From Euhalothece natronophila Z-M001 (GTDB lineage Bacteria; Cyanobacteriota; Cyanobacteriia; Cyanobacteriales; Rubidibacteraceae), in NCBI RefSeq assembly GCF_007904085.1, contig NZ_CP042326.1, forward strand, positions 1,674,001-1,738,000: a stretch of 64,000 nucleotides of DNA, written 5' to 3'. Position 1 is the first letter of the stretch. Each line of letters begins with the position of its first letter. Under the pieces are notes generated by a model, which saw only the letters and a program-made list of their open reading frames with translations, searched no databases and was not told the origin of the DNA. Of the stretch, positions 6,673-16,125 are shown piece after piece. A program made the position numbers and the translations under genes.

Positions 6673-9201
6673 TTAAGCGTTAACTGCCTCCACTCCTTGT
6701 TCTTTATCAATAAAGTCTTGGACTCGTTGCCGATATTCTCGCAGAGCATTATCAACCCATTCGCGATCTTCACCATTAGCAAAAATATGAACTAAAGGTT
6801 CACCAGCATCCGGTAAAACAAGTACCCAATTATCTGTGTCAGGCTCTACAACTTTTACCCCATCAATTAACTCCAATTCATCGGACGAATGAGTTTCCAC
6901 CAAATAACGCATTAAAGCCCCTTTCACTGTCCAAGGGCAGCGCATAGTATAAGATTTATGACAAACTCGTGGTAACTCCGTCCGAATTTGCTCTAAAGAG
7001 CGTTCTTGCACCGTTAACATTTCAATCAGCTTGGCAATGGAGAACATGGCATCAAACCCAGGATGTAAATCTGGGAAAATAAAGCCAGTGTCTCCACTTC
7101 CCCCTAAAACCACATTCGGATTTTCTTGGGAGGCTTCCATCAAAGCAGTGGGACTGGCTTTAGTGCGAATGACTTTCCCATCATGACGACGGACAATTTT
7201 CTCTACCGCGCTAGAAGCATGAACAGGCACAACCACAGAGCTACGAGGATTTGCTGTCATCATCATATTGACCATCAGAGCCGTTAAAATCTCACCGCGA
7301 ATAGGTAAACCAGCTTCATCCACTAAAATTAGCTGTTCCCCATTAGCAGCTACTTGTACGCCCATATTTGCTTTTAGGGCTTCCACAACTTGACCTAATT
7401 CACCGAGTAAAGTCTCCCGTTCCTCGGCAGAAAGAGCCGACTGACTAAGACTGGCATTTAATACCACTGCATCACAGCCAAATTTGCCTAATAATAACGG
7501 CAATACTGCCCCAGAAACGGCATAGGCATAGTCAATGACCACTTTGGCGCGACTATTATTAACTGCCTCCACATTGAGATGAGTTTCAAAACTACGGCTA
7601 TAGACATCTAAGACTTGCGCTGGATAGAACACCTGTCCAATATCTGGAATTTGTGCTCGCCGTAAGTCTTCTTTGAAGTAAGCCCCTTCAATTTTTTTCT
7701 CTTTCGCTTTGGAAATATTAATCCCTTGTTCATCTACAAATTCAATCAGGAGGTAATCGTGGCGACTAGGATGTAAGCGAACATGAATTCCCCCTTCTAC
7801 CCCCATGGTTGGAATTAGAGTTCTGGTAATGGGTAATGCAGTTGCTTCTAGGTTTTGAACATTGATTCCGGCTGACATTAACCCTGCGACTAGGGAGCGA
7901 GTGACCATTCGAGAAACACTACGCTGATCCCGAGAAACACTGACGGTTGAACCAAGTTTAAGGGTAGAACCATAGGCAGCTCCAAGCTTAACAGCAAATT
8001 CAGGGGTAAGGTCAATGTTGGCAATGCCAGTTACTCCTTGCTGACCAAATAAATTACGCTGAGCCATGTTCCCCCAGATTAAATTAATATTTAGGGTGGC
8101 TCCAGATTCAATTTGTTTCCCGGGCCAGACTCTCACCCCTTGACTAATTTGAGCTTCTTCCCCAACGGTGCATAATGCTCCAAGAGTAACACCTTCATGA
8201 ATATGCGCTCGTCGATCTATTCTTGCTCCTCTAGAAATAGAACAAGCCCAAAGATGCGCTTGCTCACCAATAACCACACCATTCCAAATAATAGGAGATT
8301 TGAGATCCGCTTCTGCCCCAACAATGACATTATCACCAATAACAGTCCCCGCTTCAATATTGACTCTGGGGCCAATGCGACAATTATTACCAATCAGAAC
8401 GGGTGGCTGGATATGAGCACTGGGATCAATGGTTGTATTTTCTCCCACACGAATGCCGGAAGATTGTTGAGGATAAGCAAAATCAATTTTGACATCTCCC
8501 TGTAGGGCTTCATATTGAGATTCTCGATAAGCTTCTAAATGACCTACATCGCACCAATAATTATCAGCAATGTAGCCATACATGGGGTCACCCCGTTCTA
8601 AAAGTAGGGGGAATAAATCTTTAGAAAAATCACATTCTTCATTATCAGGGAGATGTTGTAAAACTTCCGGTTCAAGAATGTAAGTCCCTGTATTAACCGT
8701 ATCTGAAAAGATTTCACTACTAGAAGGTTTTTCTAAAAAGCGTTTAATGCGATTATCTTCATCTGTAATAACTACTCCAAATTCTACCGGATTAGGAACT
8801 CTAGCCAAAATTAGGGTTGCTTTTGATTGCTTTCGCTTGTGAAACTCAATGGCGGCACTAAGATCAAAGTCAGTCATGCTGTCACCACTGATGACAAGAA
8901 AGGTATCATCGAGTAATTCTTCCACATTTTTAACACAACCCGCAGTTCCGAGAGGCTGCTCTTCTTCTACTGCATAAGTCATTTGCACATCAAATTCACT
9001 GCCATCCCCGAAATAGTCTCGCATTACGTCAGGAAGGTAGTGTAAGGTAGCAATAATTTCTCGAATGTTGTGGCGCTTGAGTAGGTTAATGATATGTTCT
9101 GCCATTGGCCGATTAAGAACGGGTACCATCGGTTTAGGCATATCGCAGGTTAGAGGGCGTAGCCTTGTTCCCGAGCCTCCAGCCATTAATACTGCACGCA
9201 T
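6673..9201 (-). CDS. NDP-sugar pyrophosphorylase / left-handed beta-helix / degenerate phosphomannomutase fusion
   Basis: 842 residues. Residues 1-235 are a nucleotidyltransferase with signature GGSGTRLRPLT at 8-18 and metal-binding GDSMTDFD near 106. Residues 250-375 are hexapeptide repeats of a left-handed beta-helix. Residues 385-835 have the phosphohexomutase fold. The family is annotated as mannose-1-phosphate guanylyltransferase and would supply GDP-mannose for surface polysaccharide. In the mutase part the phosphoserine loop (SHNP in active enzymes) reads HVRLHPSR near 473, and the DGDxDR metal loop reads AANGEQL near 618, so mutase activity is doubtful. The ATG at 9201 has an AAGGAGG site. 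Monocistronic. Confidence 0.88.
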   Translation of the reverse strand: MRAVLMAGGSGTRLRPLTCDMPKPMVPVLNRPMAEHIINLLKRHNIREIIATLHYLPDVMRDYFGDGSEFDVQMTYAVEEEQPLGTAGCVKNVEELLDDTFLVISGDSMTDFDLSAAIEFHKRKQSKATLILARVPNPVEFGVVITDEDNRIKRFLEKPSSSEIFSDTVNTGTYILEPEVLQHLPDNEECDFSKDLFPLLLERGDPMYGYIADNYWCDVGHLEAYRESQYEALQGDVKIDFAYPQQSSGIRVGENTTIDPSAHIQPPVLIGNNCRIGPRVNIEAGTVIGDNVIVGAEADLKSPIIWNGVVIGEQAHLWACSISRGARIDRRAHIHEGVTLGALCTVGEEAQISQGVRVWPGKQIESGATLNINLIWGNMAQRNLFGQQGVTGIANIDLTPEFAVKLGAAYGSTLKLGSTVSVSRDQRSVSRMVTRSLVAGLMSAGINVQNLEATALPITRTLIPTMGVEGGIHVRLHPSRHDYLLIEFVDEQGINISKAKEKKIEGAYFKEDLRRAQIPDIGQVFYPAQVLDVYSRSFETHLNVEAVNNSRAKVVIDYAYAVSGAVLPLLLGKFGCDAVVLNASLSQSALSAEERETLLGELGQVVEALKANMGVQVAANGEQLILVDEAGLPIRGEILTALMVNMMMTANPRSSVVVPVHASSAVEKIVRRHDGKVIRTKASPTALMEASQENPNVVLGGSGDTGFIFPDLHPGFDAMFSIAKLIEMLTVQERSLEQIRTELPRVCHKSYTMRCPWTVKGALMRYLVETHSSDELELIDGVKVVEPDTDNWVLVLPDAGEPLVHIFANGEDREWVDNALREYRQRVQDFIDKEQGVEAVNA

Positions 9202-9412
9202 GAAACCTCCTTGGCAATTTTTGTAAGTAACGTTTTCGAGAGGTAGATAGAGATATACTAACTGTTGTCTCTCTTTAGTTTTATTATCAACCTACCGATG
9301 GTATCTTGCTAGAAGACTTTTCTCATCTTCCTTGTGCAAGATTTTCTCTATTTGCGACATTTTCGAGTATTTATTCCTAGAATTTTTAGCCGGGCTGACT
9401 GCACAAAGATTT

Positions 9413-9519
9413 TATAGTCGTTCCAATTCAGTTCCGTAGTGCAGCCATCTTGGCTGCTACTAGGGAGCAAGATGCTCCCACTACTTTTAGGTTGCTGTTT
9501 TTTATTTGGAATCACTATA
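9413..9519. repeat. MITE-like repeat family B, copy 1
   Basis: 107 bp between inverted ends TATAGTCGTTCCAA and TTGGAATCACTATA. Inside are two hairpins: GCAGCC/GGCTGC at 9441-9457 and GGGAGCA/TGCTCCC at 9463-9479. Identical in length to copies at 34418 and 38714. It lies in the 414-bp gap between the sugar nucleotidyltransferase and TauE genes; the rest of that gap shows nothing else. Confidence 0.85.
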
Positions 9520-9615
9520 ATTATTTTTGTTTTTCCTTATCTTCCTAATTTAAGCGAACGCTGAGTTGTTACACTCTCAACAGCTTTTAAAACATCTCAG
9601 AGACGATATCTTGAG

Positions 9616-10422
9616 TTATGGCTTTTTGAACAGTATATAGCTCACAGAGGCAGCATTATAGTCTTGCCATGCTTGTATAAAAATATAAACTGAGAGTATC
9701 AATAGCATGGATCGAAATAAAATGCTAACAGCGCGATCTGGTAACTTGGGTAGAAAACGGGTACTAAATTGAACGCCAACTAAGCCACCACCCCCAAGAA
9801 TTAAACCCTGAATCGGTAAAATATTCCCAGCAGCAGCGTGACCGGCAGAAGAAGAAATTGCAGTAAGAACAATCACGCCTAAACTTGTTTGAATAGCAGT
9901 TTTAATCGCATTTCCCAATAGTAAAATTTGTAAGGGAACCATAATCACTCCGCCTCCAACACCAAATAAGCCAGCCAAAAATCCTGCTAACCCACCAGTC
10001 ACTAAACGGGCAGCTAATGGTGTCATGATCTGAACAGGATCTGCTCCTTTATTTACCAGTTGCTTACGTAGTTGTACCAAATAAATATTGCTCAACAGGA
10101 GGATACCAAACCCTGTCAGTAACATATAAGACAGGAAGCGACTGGCTAAAAACGCCCCTGCTTGAGCCATGATCACTGCTGGAATCCCTAATAAGATAAC
10201 TTGACGCCAGCTTAAAAAGCCCATTCGCCAATTTTGAATACTGCCAGCAGTTGAGGTGACGAGAATGGCAAGGCTGCTAGTGGCTACTGACTGAACAGGG
10301 GTATAGCCAAATGCTACCATCATTGGGACGAGGACAACTCCACCACCAATCCCTAAAAATCCTGCAAGAGTTCCAGAAAATAGCCCTCCTAGAATGAGTA
10401 AAATAATATCCTGCGTTTCCAT
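9616..10422 (-). CDS. TauE/SafE family anion exporter
   Basis: About 268 residues, starting at METQDII; the frame also opens at a TTG three codons earlier. Two homologous halves each begin with the family glycine-rich helix: GTLAGFLGIGGGVVLVPMM near 18-36, and GFLAGLFGVGGGVIMVPLQ in the second half. There are seven to eight transmembrane helices. TauE/SafE (DUF81) proteins export sulfite, sulfoacetate or other organic anions across the cytoplasmic membrane. No neighbouring sulfur-metabolism gene fixes the substrate. Full length for the family, no defects seen. Confidence 0.9.
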   Translation of the reverse strand: METQDIILLILGGLFSGTLAGFLGIGGGVVLVPMMVAFGYTPVQSVATSSLAILVTSTAGSIQNWRMGFLSWRQVILLGIPAVIMAQAGAFLASRFLSYMLLTGFGILLLSNIYLVQLRKQLVNKGADPVQIMTPLAARLVTGGLAGFLAGLFGVGGGVIMVPLQILLLGNAIKTAIQTSLGVIVLTAISSSAGHAAAGNILPIQGLILGGGGLVGVQFSTRFLPKLPDRAVSILFRSMLLILSVYIFIQAWQDYNAASVSYILFKKP

Positions 10423-10475
10423 TATGATCAATTACTTAACTATTGGTGTTGGCACTGTTCCCCCTTATGTAAATA

Positions 10476-10640
10476 GCAGGGTCGTTTCATTCTCATGAAA
10501 TTCCCCTCAGGTGGGGAGATGGGGAAATAGGGAGATGGGGAGATAGGGAGACAAAACGTTAAGAAGAAGTTAAATCAGAAGAAATAATCGCGATTGCCTT
10601 TGGCAAATGGCGGAGCCATATCGCGCCACCCTGTAAAGGT
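10476..10640. repeat. MITE-like repeat family A, right end lost
   Basis: Begins with GCAGGGTCGTTTCATTCTC and shares the G-rich octamer tract (GGGAGATG/GGGAAATA) and the AAGAAGAAGTTAAATCAGAA block with the copy at 49913. The terminal GAGAATGAAAC expected on the right is absent, so the copy is truncated or diverged near 10640. Confidence 0.65.
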
Positions 10641-10702
10641 TTCAAAAATAACGATGAATACTTGCTAGTCAACAAACAAAAGCCTAGTCTAGCATGAAAA
10701 TG

Positions 10703-10903
10703 CTACTGTGATTTTTTCATTAAAAGCTTCATAGTTGGTGTGGTCAACATGGCAAATGCTAGCATTAAAAAACCAAGCACTTCTAAGATTACGCTCTCAG
10801 AAATTCCGCCAATATAAAGTACTGGCATTGATAAAAGAGCAACGACTCCTGCTAGGGTTTGTACTTTCATTTTTGAACTCATTTTTATGATAAAATTTTC
10901 CAT
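10703..10903 (-). CDS. Small two-helix membrane protein
   Basis: 66 codons from the ATG at 10903; alternative starts at M8 or M12 are possible because none has a good ribosome site. After a basic N-terminus come two hydrophobic helices (about 15-35 and 38-57) and a basic tail (KLLMKKSQ). Not recognised as any named family. The composition is membrane-like rather than random, which supports a real gene. Isolated between a family A repeat and a long noncoding gap. Confidence 0.5.
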   Translation of the reverse strand: MENFIIKMSSKMKVQTLAGVVALLSMPVLYIGGISESVILEVLGFLMLAFAMLTTPTMKLLMKKSQ

Positions 10904-11268
10904 AATTTGACAATAGATATGGATATTAATTATTAGAAAACGTGGTCTCTAATTTATGACTTAAAGCTTATTGTAAAGACCATTCAAGTTGTTATTACTA
11001 AATAGGGATATTGCTAGCTACGTAATGGAAATTCAATGAAATAAGTCTAAGCGAAAATATACCTAAATTCTCTTTATAGATTACCAATACATTCTAAGTA
11101 TCCTAACCCCTCAGTGTATCAGCTCTATGAGTTAAAATATAAAATGCACAGTAGCTTACATAACTCTTCCTTTAAGCCTGCTTTGACAAATTAGATGTTT
11201 TCCAGCTTATCATCATTCTTCCTTAATGTTTAAATTGCCATTTCATTTAAAATATAAAGGAAGGTGAT
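10904..11268. other. Intergenic, nothing recognised
   Basis: About 365 AT-rich bases between the small membrane protein and repeat C. I saw no ORF with a ribosome site, RNA gene or clear repeat. Confidence 0.4.
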
Positions 11269-11406
11269 ATAGCAAGATAATCTCATTTGTAAAAAGTAGC
11301 TTAATTTGCGTAGGGTGAAAGCTGAGACGTAGGCACCCCCCTAACTCCCTTATTTATTCAAGGAGCGAACTAGGGTGAAAGTTTACAAATGATTTAGGAT
11401 TGCTAT
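11269..11406. repeat. MITE-like repeat family C
   Basis: 138 bp with imperfect terminal inverted repeats: ATAGCAAGATAATCTCATTTGTAAA-type on the left (11269 onward; first 8 and last 9 bases match best) and TTTACAAATG..TTGCTAT ending at 11406. Contains a direct GGGTGAAAG repeat and a C-rich CACCCCCCTAACTCCC segment. No coding capacity. It ends 15 bp before the glucosidase start, so it may alter that gene's leader. Confidence 0.6.
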
Positions 11407-11421
11407 CTATTTAGCTATGGG

Positions 11422-13110
11422 ATGAGAAAAGAGTTAATGTTTAAAAGAGAACCTAAATGGTGGGAAACTAGTGTAATTTATCAAATCTATCCCCTAACAT
11501 TTGCCGATGCTAATGGGGATGGCATAGGAGATTTACAAGGAATCATTCAACGATTAGATTATCTCAATGATGGCAAAGATAATCGAAATTCTCTTGGAGT
11601 TGATGCGATTTGGTTATCTCCTATTAATACTTCTCCCATGTTTGACAATGGGTATGATGTCAGTGATTATTATGATATTTGTAAAACGTTTGGCACGTTA
11701 GATGATTTTAAGTTACTACTCAGTGAAGCGCATCATCGCAATATTAAAGTCATTCTTGATTTAGTGATTAATCATACCTCTAATGAGCATCCGTGGTTTT
11801 TAGAATCGCGATCGAGCCGTTATAATCCTAAAAGTGATTGGTATTTATGGCATGATCCAGCCCCAGATGGCGGTGTTCCTAATAATTGGTTATCTTATTT
11901 TGGTGGCACGGGTTGGACGTATGATGAACGAAGACAGCAATATTATTATCATGCTTTTAATACTAATCAACCTGATCTCAATTGGCATAACCCTGAAGTT
12001 CGCTCTGCGATTTATAATGTGATTCGTTATTGGTTAGATTTAGGAGTAGATGGCTTTCGTCTGGATGCGTCTAGTGTTTATAGTCAAGATAAATATTTTC
12101 GCAATAATCCCCTAAAATTTGAAGCTACTGGCAATAAATATAATGATCAGTTTCATATCCATGATAAAAACTTACCTGAGAATCATGAAATTATTCGCGA
12201 AATTAGACGAGTAATAGAAGAATATGATAATCGTCTTTTAATTGGGGAAACTTTTATTGATAATCGTCTTTATGATTCTTTAGTTTTTTATGGTGTTAAT
12301 AATGATGAGTTACATCTTCCCTTTACATTTGAGTTTCCGTTAAGCCCTTGGTATCCGGGGTATTTGCAAAGAGAAATTGAGAAAAAAGAATTACTCACGC
12401 CGAAAGATTGTTGGCAAGTTTATTTCCTCAATAACCATGATCTCCCCAGACATCTTTCTCGATGGTCAGAGTGTAGTTTATGTTTTGATACGATCGCGAT
12501 CGCTCAAGCCGCTGCTACCATTTTATTAACTGTGCGTGGCACTCCCATTTTATATTATGGGGAAGAATTGGGAATGATGAATCATGAAAATATCCCGATT
12601 GAACAAGTGCGGGATAAAGCAGCAATTAGTTGTCTCGATGAGGAATGTTTACCGTCCCGAGATGGAACTCGCACCCCTATGCAATGGGATGATTCTTCAC
12701 AGGCTGGGTTTAGTTTTGGGAAAGATGTTACTCCTTGGTTACCTGTCCATGAAAATTATGAGTATGTGAATGTCAAAACCGAATTAGCAGAAGAAACTTC
12801 AATTCTTAACTTTTATCGGGCTTTAATTCAACTTCGCAAAGACAGTGAAGCCCTTAAAAAAGGGAGTTGGAAATCACTAATTTATTATCCCTATGAGCAT
12901 TTGGCTTATTTGCGAGAAACCGAAGAAGAAACTATTTTAGTGGTGATTAATTTTTCTTATGAAAAGAATTTTGAGCGCGATCGCGCCATCCCTGAACACA
13001 ACTGGGAAGTCTTGCTTTCAACTTGGTTAACAGTTGGAGAAGTAATCTCTTTACCGAAAATCTTACAACCGTTTGAAGTGTCAATTTATCGCTTCCGTGG
13101 GGAAAGCTAA
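11422..13110 (+). CDS. GH13 alpha-glucosidase (alpha-amylase family)
   Basis: 562 residues forming a complete GH13 barrel. It opens WWETSVIYQIYPLTFADANG and has the family's calcium-type turn NGDGIGD at 31-37. Catalytic residues: nucleophile D215 in GFRLDAS, acid/base E276 in IGETF and the third carboxylate D340 in FLNNHD. Domain order and length match oligo-1,6-glucosidases and alpha-glucosidases that hydrolyse maltose-type or sucrose-type linkages. No signal peptide, so cytoplasmic. The start may be the ATG at 11422 or M6 at 11437; the latter follows a weak AAAAGAG site. Substrate is uncertain; trehalose or glucosylglycerol metabolism is possible. Confidence 0.9.
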   Translation: MRKELMFKREPKWWETSVIYQIYPLTFADANGDGIGDLQGIIQRLDYLNDGKDNRNSLGVDAIWLSPINTSPMFDNGYDVSDYYDICKTFGTLDDFKLLLSEAHHRNIKVILDLVINHTSNEHPWFLESRSSRYNPKSDWYLWHDPAPDGGVPNNWLSYFGGTGWTYDERRQQYYYHAFNTNQPDLNWHNPEVRSAIYNVIRYWLDLGVDGFRLDASSVYSQDKYFRNNPLKFEATGNKYNDQFHIHDKNLPENHEIIREIRRVIEEYDNRLLIGETFIDNRLYDSLVFYGVNNDELHLPFTFEFPLSPWYPGYLQREIEKKELLTPKDCWQVYFLNNHDLPRHLSRWSECSLCFDTIAIAQAAATILLTVRGTPILYYGEELGMMNHENIPIEQVRDKAAISCLDEECLPSRDGTRTPMQWDDSSQAGFSFGKDVTPWLPVHENYEYVNVKTELAEETSILNFYRALIQLRKDSEALKKGSWKSLIYYPYEHLAYLRETEEETILVVINFSYEKNFERDRAIPEHNWEVLLSTWLTVGEVISLPKILQPFEVSIYRFRGES

Positions 13111-13146
13111 CGTTATCCTAGAAGCAGTAGCAGTAGTGGAATAGAG

Positions 13147-14301
13147 ATGCAACGTCCAATTTATTTAGACTGTAACGCCACCACCCCAGTTGATTCTCGG
13201 GTTTTAGAGACGATGCTTCCCTATTTTACCGAGCATTTTGGTAATCCTTCTAGTGTCTCTCATGCTTATGGGTGGGAAGCAGAAGCAGGGGTAAAACAAG
13301 CCCGAGAAATGATTGCAAAAGCAATTAACGCTTCTCCTGAGGAAATTATCTTTACCAGTGGCGCAACCGAAGCCAATAATTTAGCCATTAAAGGGGTAGC
13401 TGAGGCCTATTTTAGCCAAGGACAACATATTATTACAGTCGCAACGGAACATCGAGCGGTTTTAGATCCCTGTTTATATTTGGAAAGTTTAGGCTTTGAG
13501 GTGACGTTTCTCGCAGTCGATGAAGATGGGCTAATTGATTTAGACGTTCTCGCTGATAGTATTCGTTCTGACACCATTTTAGTTTCTGTGATGGCTGCCA
13601 ATAATGAAATTGGGGTGTTACAGCCGATTCAAGAAATTGGGCGTATTTGTCGCGAAAAAGAGGTTTTTTTCCATACGGATGCAGCACAAGCCCTTGCCAA
13701 AATGCCCCTTGATGTGGAAGCGATGAACATTGATTTAATGTCTTTAACCGCTCACAAAATTTATGGGCCAAAAGGGATTGGGGCGTTATATGTGCGTCGT
13801 CGTCACCCTAGGGTTCGCATTGCTTCACAAATCCAAGGCGGTGGACAAGAACGGGATTTGCGCTCAGGAACACTATACCCTCCCCAAATTGTTGGTTTTG
13901 GGAAAGCCGTGGAATTAGGGTTAGCAGAAATGGACACAGAAGGGGAAAGATTACAAAAACTGCGCGATCGCGCTTGGGAAGAATTATCGCAATTAGAAGG
14001 GGTTTATCTCAATGGTCATCCCAACCAACGGCTTTCGGGAAACTTAAATGTCAGTGTGGCGGGAGTCGATGGAACTGCTTTAATTTTAGGCTTACAACCT
14101 GTCATGGCAGTATCTTCAGGATCAGCCTGTGCGTCTCAATCTACCCAACCGTCTCATGTGATTAAAGCACTGGGAAGAAGTGACAAATTAGCTCATGCTT
14201 CAATTCGGATGGGAATGGGGCGATTTACCACTGCTGAGGAAGTAGATCAAGCAATTTCTCATGTTATAACCACGATTGAATCTTTACGGAAGTCGCAATA
14301 A
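13147..14301 (+). CDS. Cysteine desulfurase (NifS/IscS family)
   Basis: 384 residues of a fold-type I PLP enzyme. The N-terminus is IYLDCNATTPVDSRV, the PLP-binding lysine is K204 in SLTAHKIYGPKG and the catalytic cysteine is C328 in SSGSACASQ. The enzyme removes sulfur from cysteine as a persulfide for Fe-S cluster assembly or tRNA thiolation. The lysine context and short loop before the cysteine fit the IscS/NifS group rather than SufS. Its stop codon overlaps the next gene's ATG (TAATG), so the two are translationally coupled. No Fe-S scaffold gene is adjacent. Confidence 0.93.
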   Translation: MQRPIYLDCNATTPVDSRVLETMLPYFTEHFGNPSSVSHAYGWEAEAGVKQAREMIAKAINASPEEIIFTSGATEANNLAIKGVAEAYFSQGQHIITVATEHRAVLDPCLYLESLGFEVTFLAVDEDGLIDLDVLADSIRSDTILVSVMAANNEIGVLQPIQEIGRICREKEVFFHTDAAQALAKMPLDVEAMNIDLMSLTAHKIYGPKGIGALYVRRRHPRVRIASQIQGGGQERDLRSGTLYPPQIVGFGKAVELGLAEMDTEGERLQKLRDRAWEELSQLEGVYLNGHPNQRLSGNLNVSVAGVDGTALILGLQPVMAVSSGSACASQSTQPSHVIKALGRSDKLAHASIRMGMGRFTTAEEVDQAISHVITTIESLRKSQ

Positions 14302-15809
14302 TGTCTTTAGATGTAATCATTGTTGGCAGTGGCATTGGTGGCTTAACTGCAGGAAGTTTATTAGCTCGATATGGCTATAAGGTTTTAATTTGTGAAAGTC
14401 ATAGTATCCCAGGGGGGGCGGCTCACAGTTTTACCCGTAAGGGGTTTACCTTTGATTCTGGCCCCTCATTTTATGCAGGAATCGGCTCTCAACAAGAAAG
14501 CTTAAATCCCCTACAGCAAGTTTTAAGAGTATTGGGAGAAACTTTAGAAACGGTGCCCTATGATCCCCTCGGTGAGTTTCATTTTCCGGAAGGAACGTTT
14601 GCCGCCTACCAAAACAATGAGCAATATTGTCAGGAAATTAGCAAAATTACTCCTGAGGGCGGAAAAGAATATCAAAAATTTCTCCGAGAAATGTTGGGCC
14701 TATATGACACCCTTAAAGAAATTCCTACTATCGAGTTACGGGGGGATAGAAAAGTTGTACAAACTTTAATTCCAAAATACTTGCCAGCATTATTAAAATC
14801 CTTACCCAAACTGCCTTTAATGGGATCATCGGTGGGAAAAATTCGAGACAAAACGGTAAGTGATCCTTGGGTGAAACGGTTAATTGATTTAGAGTGTTTC
14901 TTGCTTTCTGGATTAAAGGCTGAGGGCACGATCGCGCCAGAAATTGCTTTTATGCTAGGAGAACGATCCTGTGTGGGAGTAGAATACCCAATTGGTGGCA
15001 GTGGGGCAATTGTGGAGGCTCTGATTCGGGGATTAAAACGCTGGGGAGGAGAGATTAAACTTAATGCCCATGTGGAAAACATTTTAGTGACTTCTGGAAA
15101 AGTAGAAGGAGTTAAATTGCAGAATGGAGAAACAATTAAAGCCCCCATTGTTATTTCCAATGCCACCATCTGGGATACTTATAATTCTCTCTTGAACCCC
15201 CAAGACTTACCAACTTCTTATCGCCAAAGCAGTCTAGAAACTCCTGCCTTAAATAGTTTTATGCACCTTCACCTTGGCATTCGTGCTGAGGGCTTAGAAA
15301 CAATCAACGGTCATCATGTAGTTGTGCATGATTCTAACCAAGATATTGCCACTCCCGGCAATACCTGTATGATTTCTATTCCCACCGTTTGGGATTCTAG
15401 TTTAGCGCCACCGCAACATCATCTGATCCATGCTTATACCCTAGAACCTTATCAGGGATGGCAACGAGATCATAATTATCAACACAACAAACGAACTCAA
15501 GCAGAAACCCTGTATCAAGCCATAGAGAAAATTATTCCTGATCTGCGATCGCGCATTACTCTGGAATTAATTGGTTCGCCCTTGACTCATGCCCATTATT
15601 TACGGCGTTATCAGGGCACTTATGGTCCGGCAATTCCCGCCGAAGAAGGTCTCTTTCCTCGCCATAAAACTCCGATTTCTGGACTCTATCGGGTAGGAGA
15701 CAGTACCCTTCCTGGGATTGGTGTTCCTGCAGTGGCAGCGTCAGGCATACTATGCGCTAATAGTCTCGTTTCCCCTCAACAGCAGCAGTGGGGGATTACG
15801 CGCTTGTAA
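14301..15809 (+). CDS. CrtISO/phytoene desaturase-type FAD oxidoreductase
   Basis: 502 residues with the dinucleotide-binding motif VGSGIGGLTAGSLLARYG at 8-25, followed by GGAAHSFTRKGFTFDSGPS typical of the carotenoid isomerase/retinol saturase/phytoene desaturase superfamily. The C-terminal FAD signature GLYRVGDSTLPGIGVPAVAA is intact. Such enzymes isomerise or reduce polyene substrates at membranes. It is coupled by a one-base overlap to the cysteine desulfurase, a pairing with no obvious pathway logic. Candidate carotenoid cis-trans isomerase or paralogue; exact substrate is unknown. Confidence 0.85.
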   Translation: MSLDVIIVGSGIGGLTAGSLLARYGYKVLICESHSIPGGAAHSFTRKGFTFDSGPSFYAGIGSQQESLNPLQQVLRVLGETLETVPYDPLGEFHFPEGTFAAYQNNEQYCQEISKITPEGGKEYQKFLREMLGLYDTLKEIPTIELRGDRKVVQTLIPKYLPALLKSLPKLPLMGSSVGKIRDKTVSDPWVKRLIDLECFLLSGLKAEGTIAPEIAFMLGERSCVGVEYPIGGSGAIVEALIRGLKRWGGEIKLNAHVENILVTSGKVEGVKLQNGETIKAPIVISNATIWDTYNSLLNPQDLPTSYRQSSLETPALNSFMHLHLGIRAEGLETINGHHVVVHDSNQDIATPGNTCMISIPTVWDSSLAPPQHHLIHAYTLEPYQGWQRDHNYQHNKRTQAETLYQAIEKIIPDLRSRITLELIGSPLTHAHYLRRYQGTYGPAIPAEEGLFPRHKTPISGLYRVGDSTLPGIGVPAVAASGILCANSLVSPQQQQWGITRL

Positions 15810-15986
15810 ATAGAAGGTGCTTGCTTTAAAATCTCCACAGCTTTAAAAACTTCGGACTCCAATGGTTGTTACGAAACCCATTTTAAATATGTTTCTCCAT
15901 TAAAGTTAGACTCATTAGATCAACAATCTTGAGCAGAAAGGCGCGATCGCGCTACTGAATCCTCTTTATTTATGAATTTTACTTAT

Positions 15987-16038
15987 ATAGTAGGAAAAAG
16001 AGAATAATTATTTTTAAATATTTAGCATTTCCTACTAT
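15987..16038. terminator. Inverted repeat between convergent genes, possible bidirectional terminator
   Basis: Perfect 11-bp inverted repeat ATAGTAGGAAA (15987-15997) / TTTCCTACTAT (16028-16038) with an A/T-rich 30-base spacer. It lies in the 316-bp gap (15810-16125) between the convergent oxidoreductase and outer-membrane protein genes. The rest of the gap shows one HIP1 site and no gene. Confidence 0.35.
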
Positions 16039-16125
16039 AGTAGTCTTGGCTTACAAATTTCATATTCGGGAAATTAAGATTACAGAAGAAACTATTTTCT
16101 TTAAAGGAAGAACGATGATTAAAAA

